64,000 nucleotides of DNA. Origin: FEN-1219 sp964503125. GTDB lineage: Bacteria > Pseudomonadota > Gammaproteobacteria > Steroidobacterales > Rariloculaceae. The position numbers were made by a program, and so were the translations under genes. This document shows positions 24,556 to 33,219 of the stretch, piece by piece; positions within the stretch are counted from its first letter, which is position 1, and each line of letters starts with the position of its first letter. The stretch is from positions 1 through 64,000 of the forward strand of contig CAZCZE010000012.1 in assembly GCA_964503125.1 (NCBI GenBank), read 5' to 3'. The notes beneath the pieces were generated by a model, which worked only from the letters and a program-made list of their open reading frames with translations, was not told the origin of the DNA and searched no databases.

Positions 24556-25425
24556 ATGACCGCCCACCCGTCGTTCTCGCTCGAGGGCAAGACCGCGCTC
24601 GTGACCGGCGCATCGCATGGCCTCGGCGTCACGTTCGCGGAAACGTTGGCCGGCGCGGGCGCGAACGTGGTGCTCGCGGCGCGGTCGCTCGACAAGCTCG
24701 AGGCGCTCGCCAAGCGGCTCGAGGCCGCCGGAACCAAAGCGCTCGCCATGAAATGCGACGTCGGCAATCCCGACGACGTCGCGGCGACGGTCGCCGCGGG
24801 TTGGCGGCATTTCGGCCGCATCGACGTGCTCGTGAACAACGCCGGCGTCGTGGCCGAATCGATGGCCACGCCCGAGCGAATTCCGCACGAGCTCTTCGAG
24901 CAGACGATTCGCGTCAACGTGCTTGGGACCTGGTACTGCTGCCGGGAGATCGGAGCCCGCCAGCTCGCCGACGGCAAGGGTGGCTCGATCGTCAATATCG
25001 CCTCGATCGCGGGCTTGGTCGGCGTTGCGGATTTTCCGACCGGGTATCAGAGCTCGAAGGCGGCCGTCATCAACCTCACGCGCAACCTCGCGGCGAGCTG
25101 GGCCGATCGCGGCATCCGCGTCAACGCCATCGCACCGGGCTGGTTCCCGAGCGAGCTCACGGGGCCCGTGTTCGGCATCCCCGAGTACCTCCGCTGGGTC
25201 AGCGAAGCCGCGCCGCTGGGGCGCATCGGCGATCCGGCCGAGCTGGCCGGGCCGCTACTGCTGCTCGCGTCGAATGCCGGCAGCTTCATCACCGGCCACA
25301 CGCTCGTTGTCGACGGTGGGTTGTCCGCCACGGGCGCAGGAGGGCGCATGCCGCAAAAGGTCAGCGACGTCTTCGCGGCGCACGCGCCCAACGGGCTCGG
25401 AACCCGTATCGAAGCGCCGGAGTAG
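24556..25425 (+). CDS. Short-chain dehydrogenase/reductase
   Basis: An NAD(P)-dependent oxidoreductase with the classical SDR set: TGASHGLG (cofactor loop, near residue 18), NNAG (about 96), catalytic Ser in NIASIAGL and Tyr/Lys in YQSSKAA, and the IAPGWFPSELT segment. At 289 residues it is a little longer than average because of a 25-residue C-terminal tail. An acidic residue does not follow the second strand (VLAARSLDKL has Ala-Arg-Ser), which favours NADP. Substrate unknown. ATG at 24556 was chosen over the upstream extension, which overlaps the small exported protein. Confidence 0.9.
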   Translation: MTAHPSFSLEGKTALVTGASHGLGVTFAETLAGAGANVVLAARSLDKLEALAKRLEAAGTKALAMKCDVGNPDDVAATVAAGWRHFGRIDVLVNNAGVVAESMATPERIPHELFEQTIRVNVLGTWYCCREIGARQLADGKGGSIVNIASIAGLVGVADFPTGYQSSKAAVINLTRNLAASWADRGIRVNAIAPGWFPSELTGPVFGIPEYLRWVSEAAPLGRIGDPAELAGPLLLLASNAGSFITGHTLVVDGGLSATGAGGRMPQKVSDVFAAHAPNGLGTRIEAPE

Positions 25426-25450
25426 GTCCGTTTTGCGGATACAAACGGGT

Positions 25451-25648
25451 CTAAGGGGCACGGCGCTCGCGCGCGCGCAGGCGGTCGCGGCTGCGTGCGA
25501 GGATGGCGGCCTTGTCCACGTCGTGGGCCGTGCCCCAAGCCACGATCTCGTGGAGCGTTCGGCCGCAGCCCATGCAGACGTTGTCGTCGTCGAGGCAGCA
25601 GTTGCGCACGCACGGGGAGGCAAGCGGATCCGGTGGCACGGCGCTCAT
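25451..25648 (-). CDS. DUF1289 domain protein
   Basis: A 65-residue protein almost fully made of DUF1289: SPCVRNCCLDDDNVCMGCGR followed by TLHEIVAWGTA. The four-plus Cys (CxxxCC...CxxC) look like a small metal-binding knuckle, probably zinc or Fe-S; the function is not established, though such genes often lie near Fe-S or thiol-related genes. The start is ATG 25648; the open frame continues upstream to 25771, but that part is Arg/Pro/Thr-rich and overlaps the promoter of the divergent DsbA-like gene. It converges on the SDR with a 25-base gap. Confidence 0.85.
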   Translation of the reverse strand: MSAVPPDPLASPCVRNCCLDDDNVCMGCGRTLHEIVAWGTAHDVDKAAILARSRDRLRARERRAP

Positions 25649-25769
25649 GCGCTCGCGATCATACGGCAACGGTGTGGCCGTGCCCGTGACGGGCGGCGCG
25701 CTTGCGCGTGGCCGCGATCCTGGTGTTAGATGGCGCCCCTTCCGCTCGGTCGCGATTTCGAAACCCGGC

Positions 25770-26414
25770 ATGAACGCGGTTCTCCACTACATCTACGACC
25801 CGCTCTGCGGCTGGTGCTACGGCGCCGAGCCCCTCGTCACGGCCGCGACGAAAGTCGACGGGCTCGCGCTCAAGCTCCACGCCGGCGGGCTCTGGCCGGA
25901 GCCCACGCGCTTGCCCGAGCACATGCGCCGCTACATCCAGCAAGCGGACGCACGCGTCGGGCAAATGAGCGGCCAACCCTACGGTAAGCCGTATCTCGAG
26001 GGATTATTGTTCGACCCCGACCTCGTCCTCGAGTCGCGCCCGGTGATCGCCGCCGTGCTCGCGGCGCAGGCGCAGGGTCCTGCGAAAGCGCTGCCGATGC
26101 TGCGCGGCATTCAGCACGCCCACTACGAGCAGGGCAAGCACGTGGTGCGTGCCGAGACGCTGCGCGAGGTGGCGGCCGAGGTCGGGCTCGACCTCGCGGC
26201 GTTCGAGCGCGCGCTTAGCGTCGTGCCCGTCGACGAGCACCTCGCCGAGTCGCGCGAGCTCATGAACAACGTCGGCGCGCAAGGCTTCCCGACATTCGTG
26301 CTGCAGATCGGCAACGACTGGTTCGCCGTGCCGCACGGCCGCTTCGCGTCGACGCCGGGGCAGTTCGCCGAGTGGCTCGATGCGCAGCTGCGCGCGGGAT
26401 CGCGGACGCACTGA
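25770..26414 (+). CDS. DsbA family thioredoxin-fold protein
   Basis: A 214-residue thioredoxin-fold protein of the DsbA/FrnE/2-hydroxychromene-isomerase group. It has a CGWC redox motif right at the N-terminus (residues 13-16, in YDPLCGWCYG), the helical insertion typical of the group, and the cis-Pro region GFPTFVLQ. No signal peptide is present, so it is cytoplasmic, unlike true DsbA. Similar proteins are annotated as disulfide isomerases, but a glutathione-dependent isomerase is also possible. ATG 25770 was picked because the motif follows at the usual distance. It ends two bases before the next gene, implying one operon. Confidence 0.85.
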   Translation: MNAVLHYIYDPLCGWCYGAEPLVTAATKVDGLALKLHAGGLWPEPTRLPEHMRRYIQQADARVGQMSGQPYGKPYLEGLLFDPDLVLESRPVIAAVLAAQAQGPAKALPMLRGIQHAHYEQGKHVVRAETLREVAAEVGLDLAAFERALSVVPVDEHLAESRELMNNVGAQGFPTFVLQIGNDWFAVPHGRFASTPGQFAEWLDAQLRAGSRTH

Positions 26415-26416
26415 CC

Positions 26417-27184
26417 ATGGCTCACGATTTTCGCGCCCGGCTCAAACGCGGCGAGACGCTGCTCGGCACGATGGTGACGCTCGCGAGCGCGGCGTCGGCC
26501 GAGATCCTCGCCGCCGTCGGCTTCGACTGGCTGTTCATCGACGGCGAGCACGGGCCGCTTGGAATCGGCGAGCTCACCGAGATTCTCCAGGCGGTCGGGG
26601 ACAAGACTGCATGCATCGTGCGCGTCCCGGAGGCCGCCGAGGTGCCCATCAAGCGCGCGCTCGATCTCGGCGCGCACGGCATCATCGTGCCGCAGGTCAA
26701 CACGGCGGAGCAGGCCGCCGACGTCGTACGCTGGTCGCGTTATGCGCCCGAAGGCGCGCGCGGCGTCGGCCTCGCGCGGGCGCACGGCTATGGCGCGCGG
26801 TTCCGCGAGTATCTGCGCGACGCCAACCGGGAGATCGCCGTGATCGTTCAAGCCGAGCACGCGCACGCGGTCGCCAACATCGAGGCGATCGCGCGCGTGC
26901 CGGGCATCGACGCGGTGCTGCTCGGGCCGTACGACCTCTCGGCGAGCTTAGGTCTAATGGGGCAGATCGACGACCCGGCCGTCGTCGCGGCCATTCGCCG
27001 CGTGACCGAGGCTTGCCGCGCGGCCGGTATGCCGCTCGGCTATTTCGGCGTCACGGCGGCCGCCGTGCAGCCGTACGTCGCGCAGGGCTACACGCTCATC
27101 GTCGCCGGTGTCGACACGCTCTATCTCGGCCAGGGCGCGAAGGCGCTGCTCAACGAGCTACGCGGGGCGCCGCCGGGCGCGTGA
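26417..27184 (+). CDS. HpcH/HpaI class II aldolase
   Basis: A metal-dependent pyruvate aldolase that cleaves 2-keto-4-hydroxy acids, as in the final steps of homoprotocatechuate or sugar-acid breakdown. Recognised segments: LLGTMVTLASAASAEILA, FDWLFIDGEHGPL (catalytic His), ACIVRVPEA (substrate Arg), GAHGIIVPQVNTAEQA, VIVQAEHAHAVANIEAI (metal Glu region) and LLGPYDLSASLG (metal Asp). Length 255 is normal. The nearest aromatic-cleavage genes are 6 kb upstream, so a role in the same pathway is only a possibility. Its last 35 bases overlap the convergent MMPL exporter gene. Confidence 0.9.
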   Translation: MAHDFRARLKRGETLLGTMVTLASAASAEILAAVGFDWLFIDGEHGPLGIGELTEILQAVGDKTACIVRVPEAAEVPIKRALDLGAHGIIVPQVNTAEQAADVVRWSRYAPEGARGVGLARAHGYGARFREYLRDANREIAVIVQAEHAHAVANIEAIARVPGIDAVLLGPYDLSASLGLMGQIDDPAVVAAIRRVTEACRAAGMPLGYFGVTAAAVQPYVAQGYTLIVAGVDTLYLGQGAKALLNELRGAPPGA

Positions 27185-29483
27185 GCAGCAGCGCGAGCAC
27201 GAAGTTGGCGACGACGCCGAGCGCCACGGGCGCGCCGATGGCGCGCAGCACGGGCAGGTCGGCTGATGCGAGCAGCACGAACACCATGAGCGTCGAGCCC
27301 GCGCAGGTCAGGACGGCGTGCAGCGTGCGCGCCTGCTCGGCCTCATCGTCGGCCGCGTGCTCGAAGAACAGCGCGTAGTCGAGGCCGAGCCCCGCCGCGA
27401 GTATCAGGGAGATCAGGTGGAACAGATTCAGCGAGACGCCCGCGACTTGCAGCACGGCGACGACAATGAGCGTCGTCAACGCGAGCGGTGCAAGCACGCG
27501 GGTTACGCGTTGGCGGTCGCGCAGCGCGACGGCAACGATCGCGATCAGCAGCAGACCGCCGACGGCGAGGCTCACGAGCATGTGCGAGCGTTGCGCGCCG
27601 ACGAGACTCTCGGCTGCGGCTCGCACGTCGAGCAGCGTGGCCGGGCCGCCGGGCGAGGCGAGCGTGGTGAGCGCAGCGGCGTCGCGCACGCCGGTGAACG
27701 TGACGAGCGCCGTAACGACGGAGCCTTGTTCCGGCACGAGCGCGTCGAGCCTGCTACCGAACCCGGGCTGTGTGCGCGCCCGCTCGAACGTCAGCGGCGG
27801 CAGCGTGCGCGCGGCCTCGACGTCGGCGAGAAACGGCGCGAATGCCGCCGGCCTGAAGGCCGTACCGCCCGCGGCTGCCTCGAGCTCGGCGCGTAGCGCA
27901 GCGACGCTCGGCAACCGCGCCTGGCGCGCGACTTGTGCCGCCGCCGATGGCACGTAGCGTGCGGCGTGATCGAAGGCGCCGATGGCGTCGGCGGCGACGA
28001 GGCGCTCGAGCTCGGGGTTCAGAGCTGCGAGCGCCGCGAGCACCGTGTCGGTATTCGCGGCTTCGACGACGAGCAGATGGCGCGTATCGGCGGTGCCGAG
28101 CTCGGCACGCAGGGCACGATCGCGCTCGAGCAGCTCGCCGGGCACCGGAGTCAGCGCGCCGAGATCGTTCTCCCAGAACGGCTGCGGCGCAAGCGTTACG
28201 GCGCCGACGCACGCGAGCACGGCCGCCGGCGCCGCCCAGCGCGGCCGCGGCAGCGATGCGATCGTGTGCCACAAGCGTGCGAGGAACGGCGACCGACCGT
28301 AGTCGTGCGAACCCTCGGTCATGAGTTGCGGCAGTAGGTAGCGCGTGGTCAAGGCCGCGACCGCGAGCCCCGTCACGGTGAAACAGGCGAGCTGCTCGAG
28401 GCCGGTGACGCCGCTGAACCAAAACGTGAGGTACGCCACGCACGTGCTCGCGACGCCCGTCGCGAGCGTTGGCCACAGGCCGCGCACCACGCTCTTCAAT
28501 GGCGCGCCGGGGCGGCGATGGCTCAGCAGGTGCAGCGGATAGTCTTGGGCGACGCCGATCAGCGTGAACCCGAAGGCCAGTGTGATGCCGTGGACGGAGC
28601 CGAACAGCGCGCTGACGGCGGCGAGCCCGGCGACGGCTGCGCTCGCGAGGGGCAGGGCGCAGAGCACCAACGCACCGATGCGCCGATACGCGATCAGTAA
28701 CAACAACAACATCCCGATCGTGGCGAAGCGCGCCAGACTTTCGGCGGCGCTGCGCGTGCGCGCTTCCATGAGCACCGAGAAACTGCCCGCGCCGCTCGCG
28801 GTCATGACGACTCGCGCGTCGGAGCGCGTCGCCGCGAACGCCTCGTCGAGCGCGGCGAGCGCCGCGCGCTGGCCCGCGGGATCGAAGGCCGCGGCGCGCG
28901 TCTCGGCCACGAGCAATGCGCGCTCCCCGGCGGCGTCGAACCAGACGTCGAGGTCGCGCCTCGGCTCCTGGACCGGCTGCCATTGCTCGGCCAGCGTCAG
29001 CGTGAGCAGCGTCGGGTCGCGCGCGATCAACGGCTCGAGCGCAAAGCCGCCGGGTGACGCGAGGTCGCGCGCTCGGGCTTCGAGCGCGGCGCGCAGGCGA
29101 TCGCGATCGAGCGCGCGGGTCTCCTCGTCGGCGGACAACAAATAGCGGTATGGCAACAGCTCCTCGGGCAACGAGTCGAGCCCGATGTCGCCGTTCGCCG
29201 CGAAACGAAACTCGCTGCCGCCGCGCAGCGCGTCGACGAGCGCGCTCGACGTCGCTGCCAACGCTTCCGGCGGCGCTCCTTCGAGTGCGACGACGAGCAG
29301 GCGCGAGGCGGGACCTTCGCCGATCGCGTCGAGCAATATGCGCTGCTCGGGCGTTTGCGGCTCGGGCAGGAACAGGCGCAGATCCGACCCCACGTCGAGG
29401 CGGCGGCCGACGAACGTTCCGAGCGCCGCCAGGGCGGCGAGCCAAACGGCGAGCAGCAGCAGGGCCCCGGCGGTGCGCTTCAT
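27150..29483 (-). CDS. MMPL/RND-type exporter of the aryl-polyene cluster (ApeM-type)
   Basis: A 777-residue inner-membrane exporter. It has the double layout of MMPL proteins: one membrane helix, a large periplasmic loop (about residues 40-220), five helices (FATIGMLLLLLIAYRRIGALVL onward), another helix and loop, and a last set of five helices near the C-terminus (LILAAGLGLDYALFFEHA with the charged Asp/Tyr motif GLDYALF). In aryl-polyene clusters this family moves the finished polyene lipid out of the inner membrane. ATG 29483 overlaps the stop of the LolA-like gene (ATGA). The pair is separated from the biosynthetic block, which is an unusual order for such a cluster. Its 3' end overlaps the HpcH/HpaI gene by 35 bases. 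Confidence 0.88.
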   Translation of the reverse strand: MKRTAGALLLLAVWLAALAALGTFVGRRLDVGSDLRLFLPEPQTPEQRILLDAIGEGPASRLLVVALEGAPPEALAATSSALVDALRGGSEFRFAANGDIGLDSLPEELLPYRYLLSADEETRALDRDRLRAALEARARDLASPGGFALEPLIARDPTLLTLTLAEQWQPVQEPRRDLDVWFDAAGERALLVAETRAAAFDPAGQRAALAALDEAFAATRSDARVVMTASGAGSFSVLMEARTRSAAESLARFATIGMLLLLLIAYRRIGALVLCALPLASAAVAGLAAVSALFGSVHGITLAFGFTLIGVAQDYPLHLLSHRRPGAPLKSVVRGLWPTLATGVASTCVAYLTFWFSGVTGLEQLACFTVTGLAVAALTTRYLLPQLMTEGSHDYGRSPFLARLWHTIASLPRPRWAAPAAVLACVGAVTLAPQPFWENDLGALTPVPGELLERDRALRAELGTADTRHLLVVEAANTDTVLAALAALNPELERLVAADAIGAFDHAARYVPSAAAQVARQARLPSVAALRAELEAAAGGTAFRPAAFAPFLADVEAARTLPPLTFERARTQPGFGSRLDALVPEQGSVVTALVTFTGVRDAAALTTLASPGGPATLLDVRAAAESLVGAQRSHMLVSLAVGGLLLIAIVAVALRDRQRVTRVLAPLALTTLIVVAVLQVAGVSLNLFHLISLILAAGLGLDYALFFEHAADDEAEQARTLHAVLTCAGSTLMVFVLLASADLPVLRAIGAPVALGVVANFVLALLLTRPAAPRVAR

Positions 29484-30136
29484 TCCGCGCCGCAGCGGGC
29501 GAGCAGCTCGGTCTGCGCGAGCGGTGCCGGCAGCGGCCACGCCGCTGCAGCGCCGAGCAGCATGACGCTTGCACCGCCTCGGCTGTCGCGGATCACGAAG
29601 CAGTGCGGCTCGGCGACGCTGCCGGCGACGACGATGTCGCGGAGGCGTTGGCTCAGGCGATGGTCGGTCGGTGCGAGGCCGAGCCGCCAGCGTTGGTCGT
29701 CGCCGGTCGCCGTGACGGCGAAGTGCTGGCCGATGAACGAGGCGTCGCCGGCCAACAAACCGATCATGCCGGTCAGCAGGCCGCGCAGCTCCGGCGCCCG
29801 GCGCAAGGCGAACGTCCGCGGTGCCTCGCCGTCGCGCTCGACGCGCACCGTTTCGCCGCGAATCGCGCTCACTTCGCGGTACGGAGTCTCCACGCGGCGC
29901 GTCAACGAGCCTTGGCCCTCGTAGACGAGCGTGCCGCCGACGACGAGCGGCTCGACGAGCAACGTCGAGAACCGCACTTCGACGAACGCGATGCTCGCGG
30001 GAGCCGCGCGCTTGAGGCTCGCGATCAGGGCGCCGCTATCGGGAGCCGCGTGACTCGCGGCCGCGACCAGGAGCGCGGCGAGCAGGGCCGTGCCGGTAAC
30101 GATCGCAGGCGCGGCTTTGTCGCTCCGGTGTCGCAT
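29480..30136 (-). CDS. LolA-like periplasmic carrier of the aryl-polyene cluster (ApeL-type)
   Basis: A 218-residue exported protein related to LolA, the periplasmic lipoprotein carrier. A Sec signal (AIVTGTALLAALLVAAASHA) is followed by SIAFVEVRFSTLLVEPLVVGGTLVYEGQGSLTRRV and further strands that form the half-barrel; these match LolA-like members of polyene clusters, where the domain is thought to carry the hydrophobic product across the periplasm. ATG at 30136 is preferred to a TTG at 30172 because the hydrophobic core then sits correctly. The stop overlaps the exporter start by four bases. A divergent small exported protein begins 111 bases away. Confidence 0.82.
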   Translation of the reverse strand: MRHRSDKAAPAIVTGTALLAALLVAAASHAAPDSGALIASLKRAAPASIAFVEVRFSTLLVEPLVVGGTLVYEGQGSLTRRVETPYREVSAIRGETVRVERDGEAPRTFALRRAPELRGLLTGMIGLLAGDASFIGQHFAVTATGDDQRWRLGLAPTDHRLSQRLRDIVVAGSVAEPHCFVIRDSRGGASVMLLGAAAAWPLPAPLAQTELLARCGAE

Positions 30137-30173
30137 GGTCGTGCGGCGCTCTCGCTTTTCGGTGGTGGCCAAG

Positions 30174-30203
30174 TTGTCGCGGATGATCGGCGCACAGTAT
30201 ATA
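30174..30203 (+). promoter_or_regulatory. Candidate sigma-70 promoter for the 30248 gene
   Basis: TTGTCG (30174-30179) and TATATA (30198-30203) are separated by 18 bases, and the start codon is 45 bases further on, behind a GGAG ribosome site. The TATATAGT stretch is unusually A/T-rich for this genome. Assigned by eye only; the divergent LolA-like gene could use the opposite strand of the same gap. Confidence 0.4.
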
Positions 30204-30247
30204 GTCCCACGCCGACCGCTATCTTCACGACAACCGGAGTGATTACG

Positions 30248-30577
30248 ATGCGCGCATTGGCTCTCAGTCTCGGTCTCGGCGTTGCGGCGTTCGGCGCGCC
30301 CGCTTACGCGGCCGATCAGGTCATCGATCTGTCCGAAATCCCCGGCCTAACGGCGGAGGCTCTGCACGAGCTCGCGGTGTACGCCCTCGAGCGGCGGCGC
30401 TACAACATCGAAGAGAACACGCCGACGTTGATCGTCGCCGAGCAGGACAATCTGCGCGTCGAGGTGCTCATCGAGCCGCCGCGGATGACGATCCGCTGGA
30501 AAGAAGGCTTCGGTCACGACCGGGATGTGTGGCTCCGCAACCTCAAGACCGACGTGCTCTGGCGCCTCGCCGAGTGA
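30248..30577 (+). CDS. Small exported protein inside the aryl-polyene cluster
   Basis: Function unknown. The 109-residue product has a clear Sec signal (LALSLGLGVAAFGAPAYA, cut before ADQV). The mature 88 residues are acidic and helical at first (GLTAEALHELAVYALERRRYNI), then two or three beta-strands (TLIVAEQDNLRVEVLIEP, MTIRWKEG). There are no Cys. It lies divergent from the LolA-like/exporter operon and converges on the methyltransferase with a ten-base gap, so it is enclosed by cluster genes. It does not look like the DUF3261 lipoprotein (ApeN) that other clusters carry, and could be a local substitute or an unrelated insertion. Confidence 0.72.
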   Translation: MRALALSLGLGVAAFGAPAYAADQVIDLSEIPGLTAEALHELAVYALERRRYNIEENTPTLIVAEQDNLRVEVLIEPPRMTIRWKEGFGHDRDVWLRNLKTDVLWRLAE

Positions 30578-30587
30578 CGCCGCGCGC

Positions 30588-31661
30588 CTAGGGCTGCTTG
30601 CGACAGTGCAGCAGCGTGTGGCCGCGCCCGATGTGGTCGTGCTCGGCGACGACCGTGAGCCCGGCTTCGCGCACGAGCCGCAGCAGGTCCTCGGAGCGGA
30701 ACATGCGGCTCACGCCGTTAGCGATGCAAGTGAAGTACAACGAGGTGGCGTTGACGCTGTAACTCGCGGCCTCGAAGCGCTGCCGGTCGCATAACGTTTC
30801 CATCACGAACAGCGAGGCGGCGCCGTGCATCGCGTCGGCCGCGAGGCGCAGCACGCGCGCGGCTTGCTGCTCCGAGAAACAATCGAGCAGCTGGCTCATC
30901 CAGACGACGTCGGCCCCCTGCGGCAGTGCCGCGGCGGGGTCGAGCAGATCGACGGCGACGACGCGGACGCGCTCGGCGTAGGGACCGGCACGGAAGCGTT
31001 CGCTCGTGAGCCGCGCCTGCTCGGGCAGGTCCACGATCGTCACCTCGACGGCCGGGTCGTGCTCGACGCAGGCGGTAGCCCAGAGTCCCGTGTTGCCGCC
31101 GACGTCGAGCAGCCGCCGCGGCCGAGCCGCGAACACGTGCTTGAGCGCCGGCGCAAACGCCGACGACGAATAGAAGTGATCGAACTTGAGCCAGCTCGAG
31201 CGGACGTGGGCGGGCAGCAGCGGCAAGCCGGGGTAGAGCGTCGGCCAGTCGCCGAAGCGCTCGAGCCCGCGCGGGGCCTGCTGCTCGACCGAGGCTTGCA
31301 GCGAGCTCATGGCGTCGTAGCAGACGTCGGTGACGAAATCGGCGTTGACGCGCGTCATCGCATCGTTGAGCCAGAAGTGCCCGACCTTGTCGAGCACGTA
31401 GCGCTCGGCGCGCTGCCAGACGAGCCCGATGCTCAAGCCCATGTCGAGCAAGACACGGACGCCGTAGACGGGCAGCCGTAGCCGCTCGGCGACCTCGCCG
31501 GCCGACGCGCCCTGGTCCTTCGTGTCGGCGACCGCTTGGAGAATGCCGAGACGCTCGAGCGCGACGCTCGCCTGAAACGCTATGGGCGCGAACGCGAGCT
31601 TCTGTGCCGCGGAGATGGCCTCCAACGCAGAGACGGCTGCGGGGCGGTCGTATCGAATCAT
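30588..31661 (-). CDS. O-methyltransferase-like enzyme of the aryl-polyene cluster
   Basis: A SAM-dependent methyltransferase of 357 residues with the two-part plan of plant/bacterial small-molecule O-methyltransferases: a helical winged-helix dimerisation domain (about residues 20-150; VALERLGILQAV, GASAGEVAERL) and a catalytic Rossmann domain with LLDVGGNTGLWA (SAM loop), VTIVDLPEQ, VVAVDLLDP and VVWMSQLLDCFSE. Aryl-polyene clusters usually include one methyltransferase that decorates the aryl head group; this is the likely job. It runs opposite to the biosynthetic block and is divergent from the CLF gene, sharing a gap of 60 bases that must hold both promoters. Confidence 0.85.
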   Translation of the reverse strand: MIRYDRPAAVSALEAISAAQKLAFAPIAFQASVALERLGILQAVADTKDQGASAGEVAERLRLPVYGVRVLLDMGLSIGLVWQRAERYVLDKVGHFWLNDAMTRVNADFVTDVCYDAMSSLQASVEQQAPRGLERFGDWPTLYPGLPLLPAHVRSSWLKFDHFYSSSAFAPALKHVFAARPRRLLDVGGNTGLWATACVEHDPAVEVTIVDLPEQARLTSERFRAGPYAERVRVVAVDLLDPAAALPQGADVVWMSQLLDCFSEQQAARVLRLAADAMHGAASLFVMETLCDRQRFEAASYSVNATSLYFTCIANGVSRMFRSEDLLRLVREAGLTVVAEHDHIGRGHTLLHCRKQP

Positions 31662-31673
31662 GGCGACGGAGCA

Positions 31674-31679
31674 TACAAT
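31674..31679 (+). promoter_or_regulatory. Possible -10 box for the biosynthetic block
   Basis: TACAAT at 31674-31679 is a good -10 hexamer on the plus strand, 43 bases before the ATG of the first biosynthetic gene. The matching -35 region is weak, so an activator may be required. Low confidence. Confidence 0.25.
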
Positions 31680-31721
31680 ACCGGCCGGTCGCTGCGGTGC
31701 GAGAACGAGGCCGTCGAGCCG

Positions 31722-32438
31722 ATGCAGAGCGGTCTTGAGATCCTGAGCTGGTCGTTCTGGTCACCGGAGACTCGCCAACCGCAAGACTGGTCCGCATCTC
31801 TGCCGAGCCCGCCGGCGACTGCGGCGGCTGTGCCTGCGAGCGCCATCCCGGCGCTGCATCGGCGGCGCATGAGCACTCTGTCGAAGATGGCCGTCCAGGT
31901 CGCGCTCGAGGCGACGGCCGCACAGCGCGCGGACTTCCTCGTGTTCTGCTCGCAGCACGGTGAGCTCAACCGGACGCGCGAGCTACTGACGGCGATCGTC
32001 GGCCGCACCGAGCTCTCGCCCGCTAGCTTCAGTCAGTCGGTGCACAACGCGGCCGTGGGGCTCTTTTCGATCATCACCGAGAGCCGCGTGCCGGCGACTT
32101 CGCTCGCGGCGGGCGCGGGCACCTTCGCTTACGGCTGGGTCGAAGCCGAGGCGTTTCTCGCAGCGAGCCCCGGCGGACGCGTGCTGCTCGTGAGCTACGA
32201 CGAGCCCGTGCCCGAGGAGTACCGGCCCTTCACGACTCACGACCAACGCGCCCATGCGCTCGCGCTCGTGCTAGGGGTCGCCGCGAGCGGCGGGCTCACG
32301 CTCGCGTCGAGCGCCGCGGGCAGCGAAGAGCAGCGGCCCCTGGGGCCGCTGTTCCTGGCCTGGGCATTGTCGGCTGGCCCAGAGTTCCCGGTCACGTCCG
32401 GCGGCCAAGGTTGGGTTTGGCGTCGTGCTCGATCGTAG
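31722..32438 (+). CDS. Ketosynthase-like chain length factor (ApeC-type)
   Basis: A 238-residue protein of the Ketoacyl-synt_2 (PF13723) family, used in aryl-polyene synthesis as chain length factor paired with a full ketosynthase. It retains part of the thiolase fold, seen as SPASFSQSVHNAAVGLFSIITE where a ketosynthase would have its Cys loop, so it cannot itself condense. Other segments are ADFLVFCSQHGE and GRVLLVSYDEPVPEEY. ATG 31722 was chosen; the open frame upstream overlaps the divergent methyltransferase. It is first of 14 genes with overlaps or very short gaps, and the acyltransferase starts inside its last 14 bases. Partner is most likely the ketosynthase at 38130. Confidence 0.85.
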   Translation: MQSGLEILSWSFWSPETRQPQDWSASLPSPPATAAAVPASAIPALHRRRMSTLSKMAVQVALEATAAQRADFLVFCSQHGELNRTRELLTAIVGRTELSPASFSQSVHNAAVGLFSIITESRVPATSLAAGAGTFAYGWVEAEAFLAASPGGRVLLVSYDEPVPEEYRPFTTHDQRAHALALVLGVAASGGLTLASSAAGSEEQRPLGPLFLAWALSAGPEFPVTSGGQGWVWRRARS

Positions 32439-33219
32439 CTGGCGCCTGTTCGGGACCGCGCTGTCGTTCACGGTGTTCGGCATCGGCGCCGCGGTCGTGA
32501 GCGCGTTGTTCGGCGCGTTGCTCGTCGTGCCGCGCTCCGTGCGCCAGCGCCCGGCCCGCGCCCTCGTGCGCGCGAGTTTCAGGTCGTTCCTTAAGTTCAT
32601 GGCGCTCGTGCGCGTTCTCGACTTCGATCTCGACCGCGAAGGCATGCTGAAACTCGGCGCCCCCGGCCGCCGCGTGATCGTCGCCAACCATCCGACGTTG
32701 CTCGACGTCATGGTGTTGCTCGCTTATGTGAAGCAGGCGAGCTGCGTCGTGAAGAGCCGCGTGTGGCGTAATCCGTTCCTCGCGGCCGCCGTCCGCGCCG
32801 CCAACTACGTGCCGAACCACGACTTCACGCAATTGTTGCGCGACAGCGCCGCCGCGCTTGCGCGCCACGAGCCGCTGATCGTGTTTCCCGAGGCCACGCG
32901 CTCCGTGCCCGGCGAGCCGCTGCGCCTGCAACGCGGCGCCGCGACCATTGCGCTCGAGTCGGATGCCGTGGTGGAGATCGTGCATTTCCGCTGCGAACCC
33001 GTGCTTCTCACGAAAGGGGACGCCTGGTATCGCGTGCCGCCGCGGCGACCTTGCCTTGCGGTCAAGGTGGGTGCTAGCTTACGCGCGCGCGAACATCTTC
33101 GCGGCGGCGCGAGCCGCAGCGTGGCCGCACGCCGCCTCACGCAGGCACTACAACAAGCGCTCGGGGAGTCTCCGTCCGATGCAAGAGCTGGAGCAGGAGC
33201 TGAAACGGCTGCTCATTGA
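32425..33219 (+). CDS. Lysophospholipid acyltransferase-like protein (ApeD-type)
   Basis: A PlsC-family acyltransferase of 264 residues with one N-terminal membrane segment (ALSFTVFGIGAAVVSALFGALLV). Catalytic motif I is NHPTLLD (HX4D) and motif III is FPEATRS, both intact. In aryl-polyene clusters one such enzyme helps attach acyl chains to the glycolipid anchor. GTG at 32425 overlaps the end of the CLF gene by 14 bases. The last 14 codons overlap the ACP start, so translation coupling is likely throughout this block. Confidence 0.85.
   Translation: MLDRSWRLFGTALSFTVFGIGAAVVSALFGALLVVPRSVRQRPARALVRASFRSFLKFMALVRVLDFDLDREGMLKLGAPGRRVIVANHPTLLDVMVLLAYVKQASCVVKSRVWRNPFLAAAVRAANYVPNHDFTQLLRDSAAALARHEPLIVFPEATRSVPGEPLRLQRGAATIALESDAVVEIVHFRCEPVLLTKGDAWYRVPPRRPCLAVKVGASLRAREHLRGGASRSVAARRLTQALQQALGESPSDARAGAGAETAAH

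Noticed and set aside
27754..29574. 606-residue minus-strand frame in another phase over the MMPL exporter
   Set aside because: Almost only Arg/Ala/Gly; the exporter frame has proper membrane helices and a coupled start.
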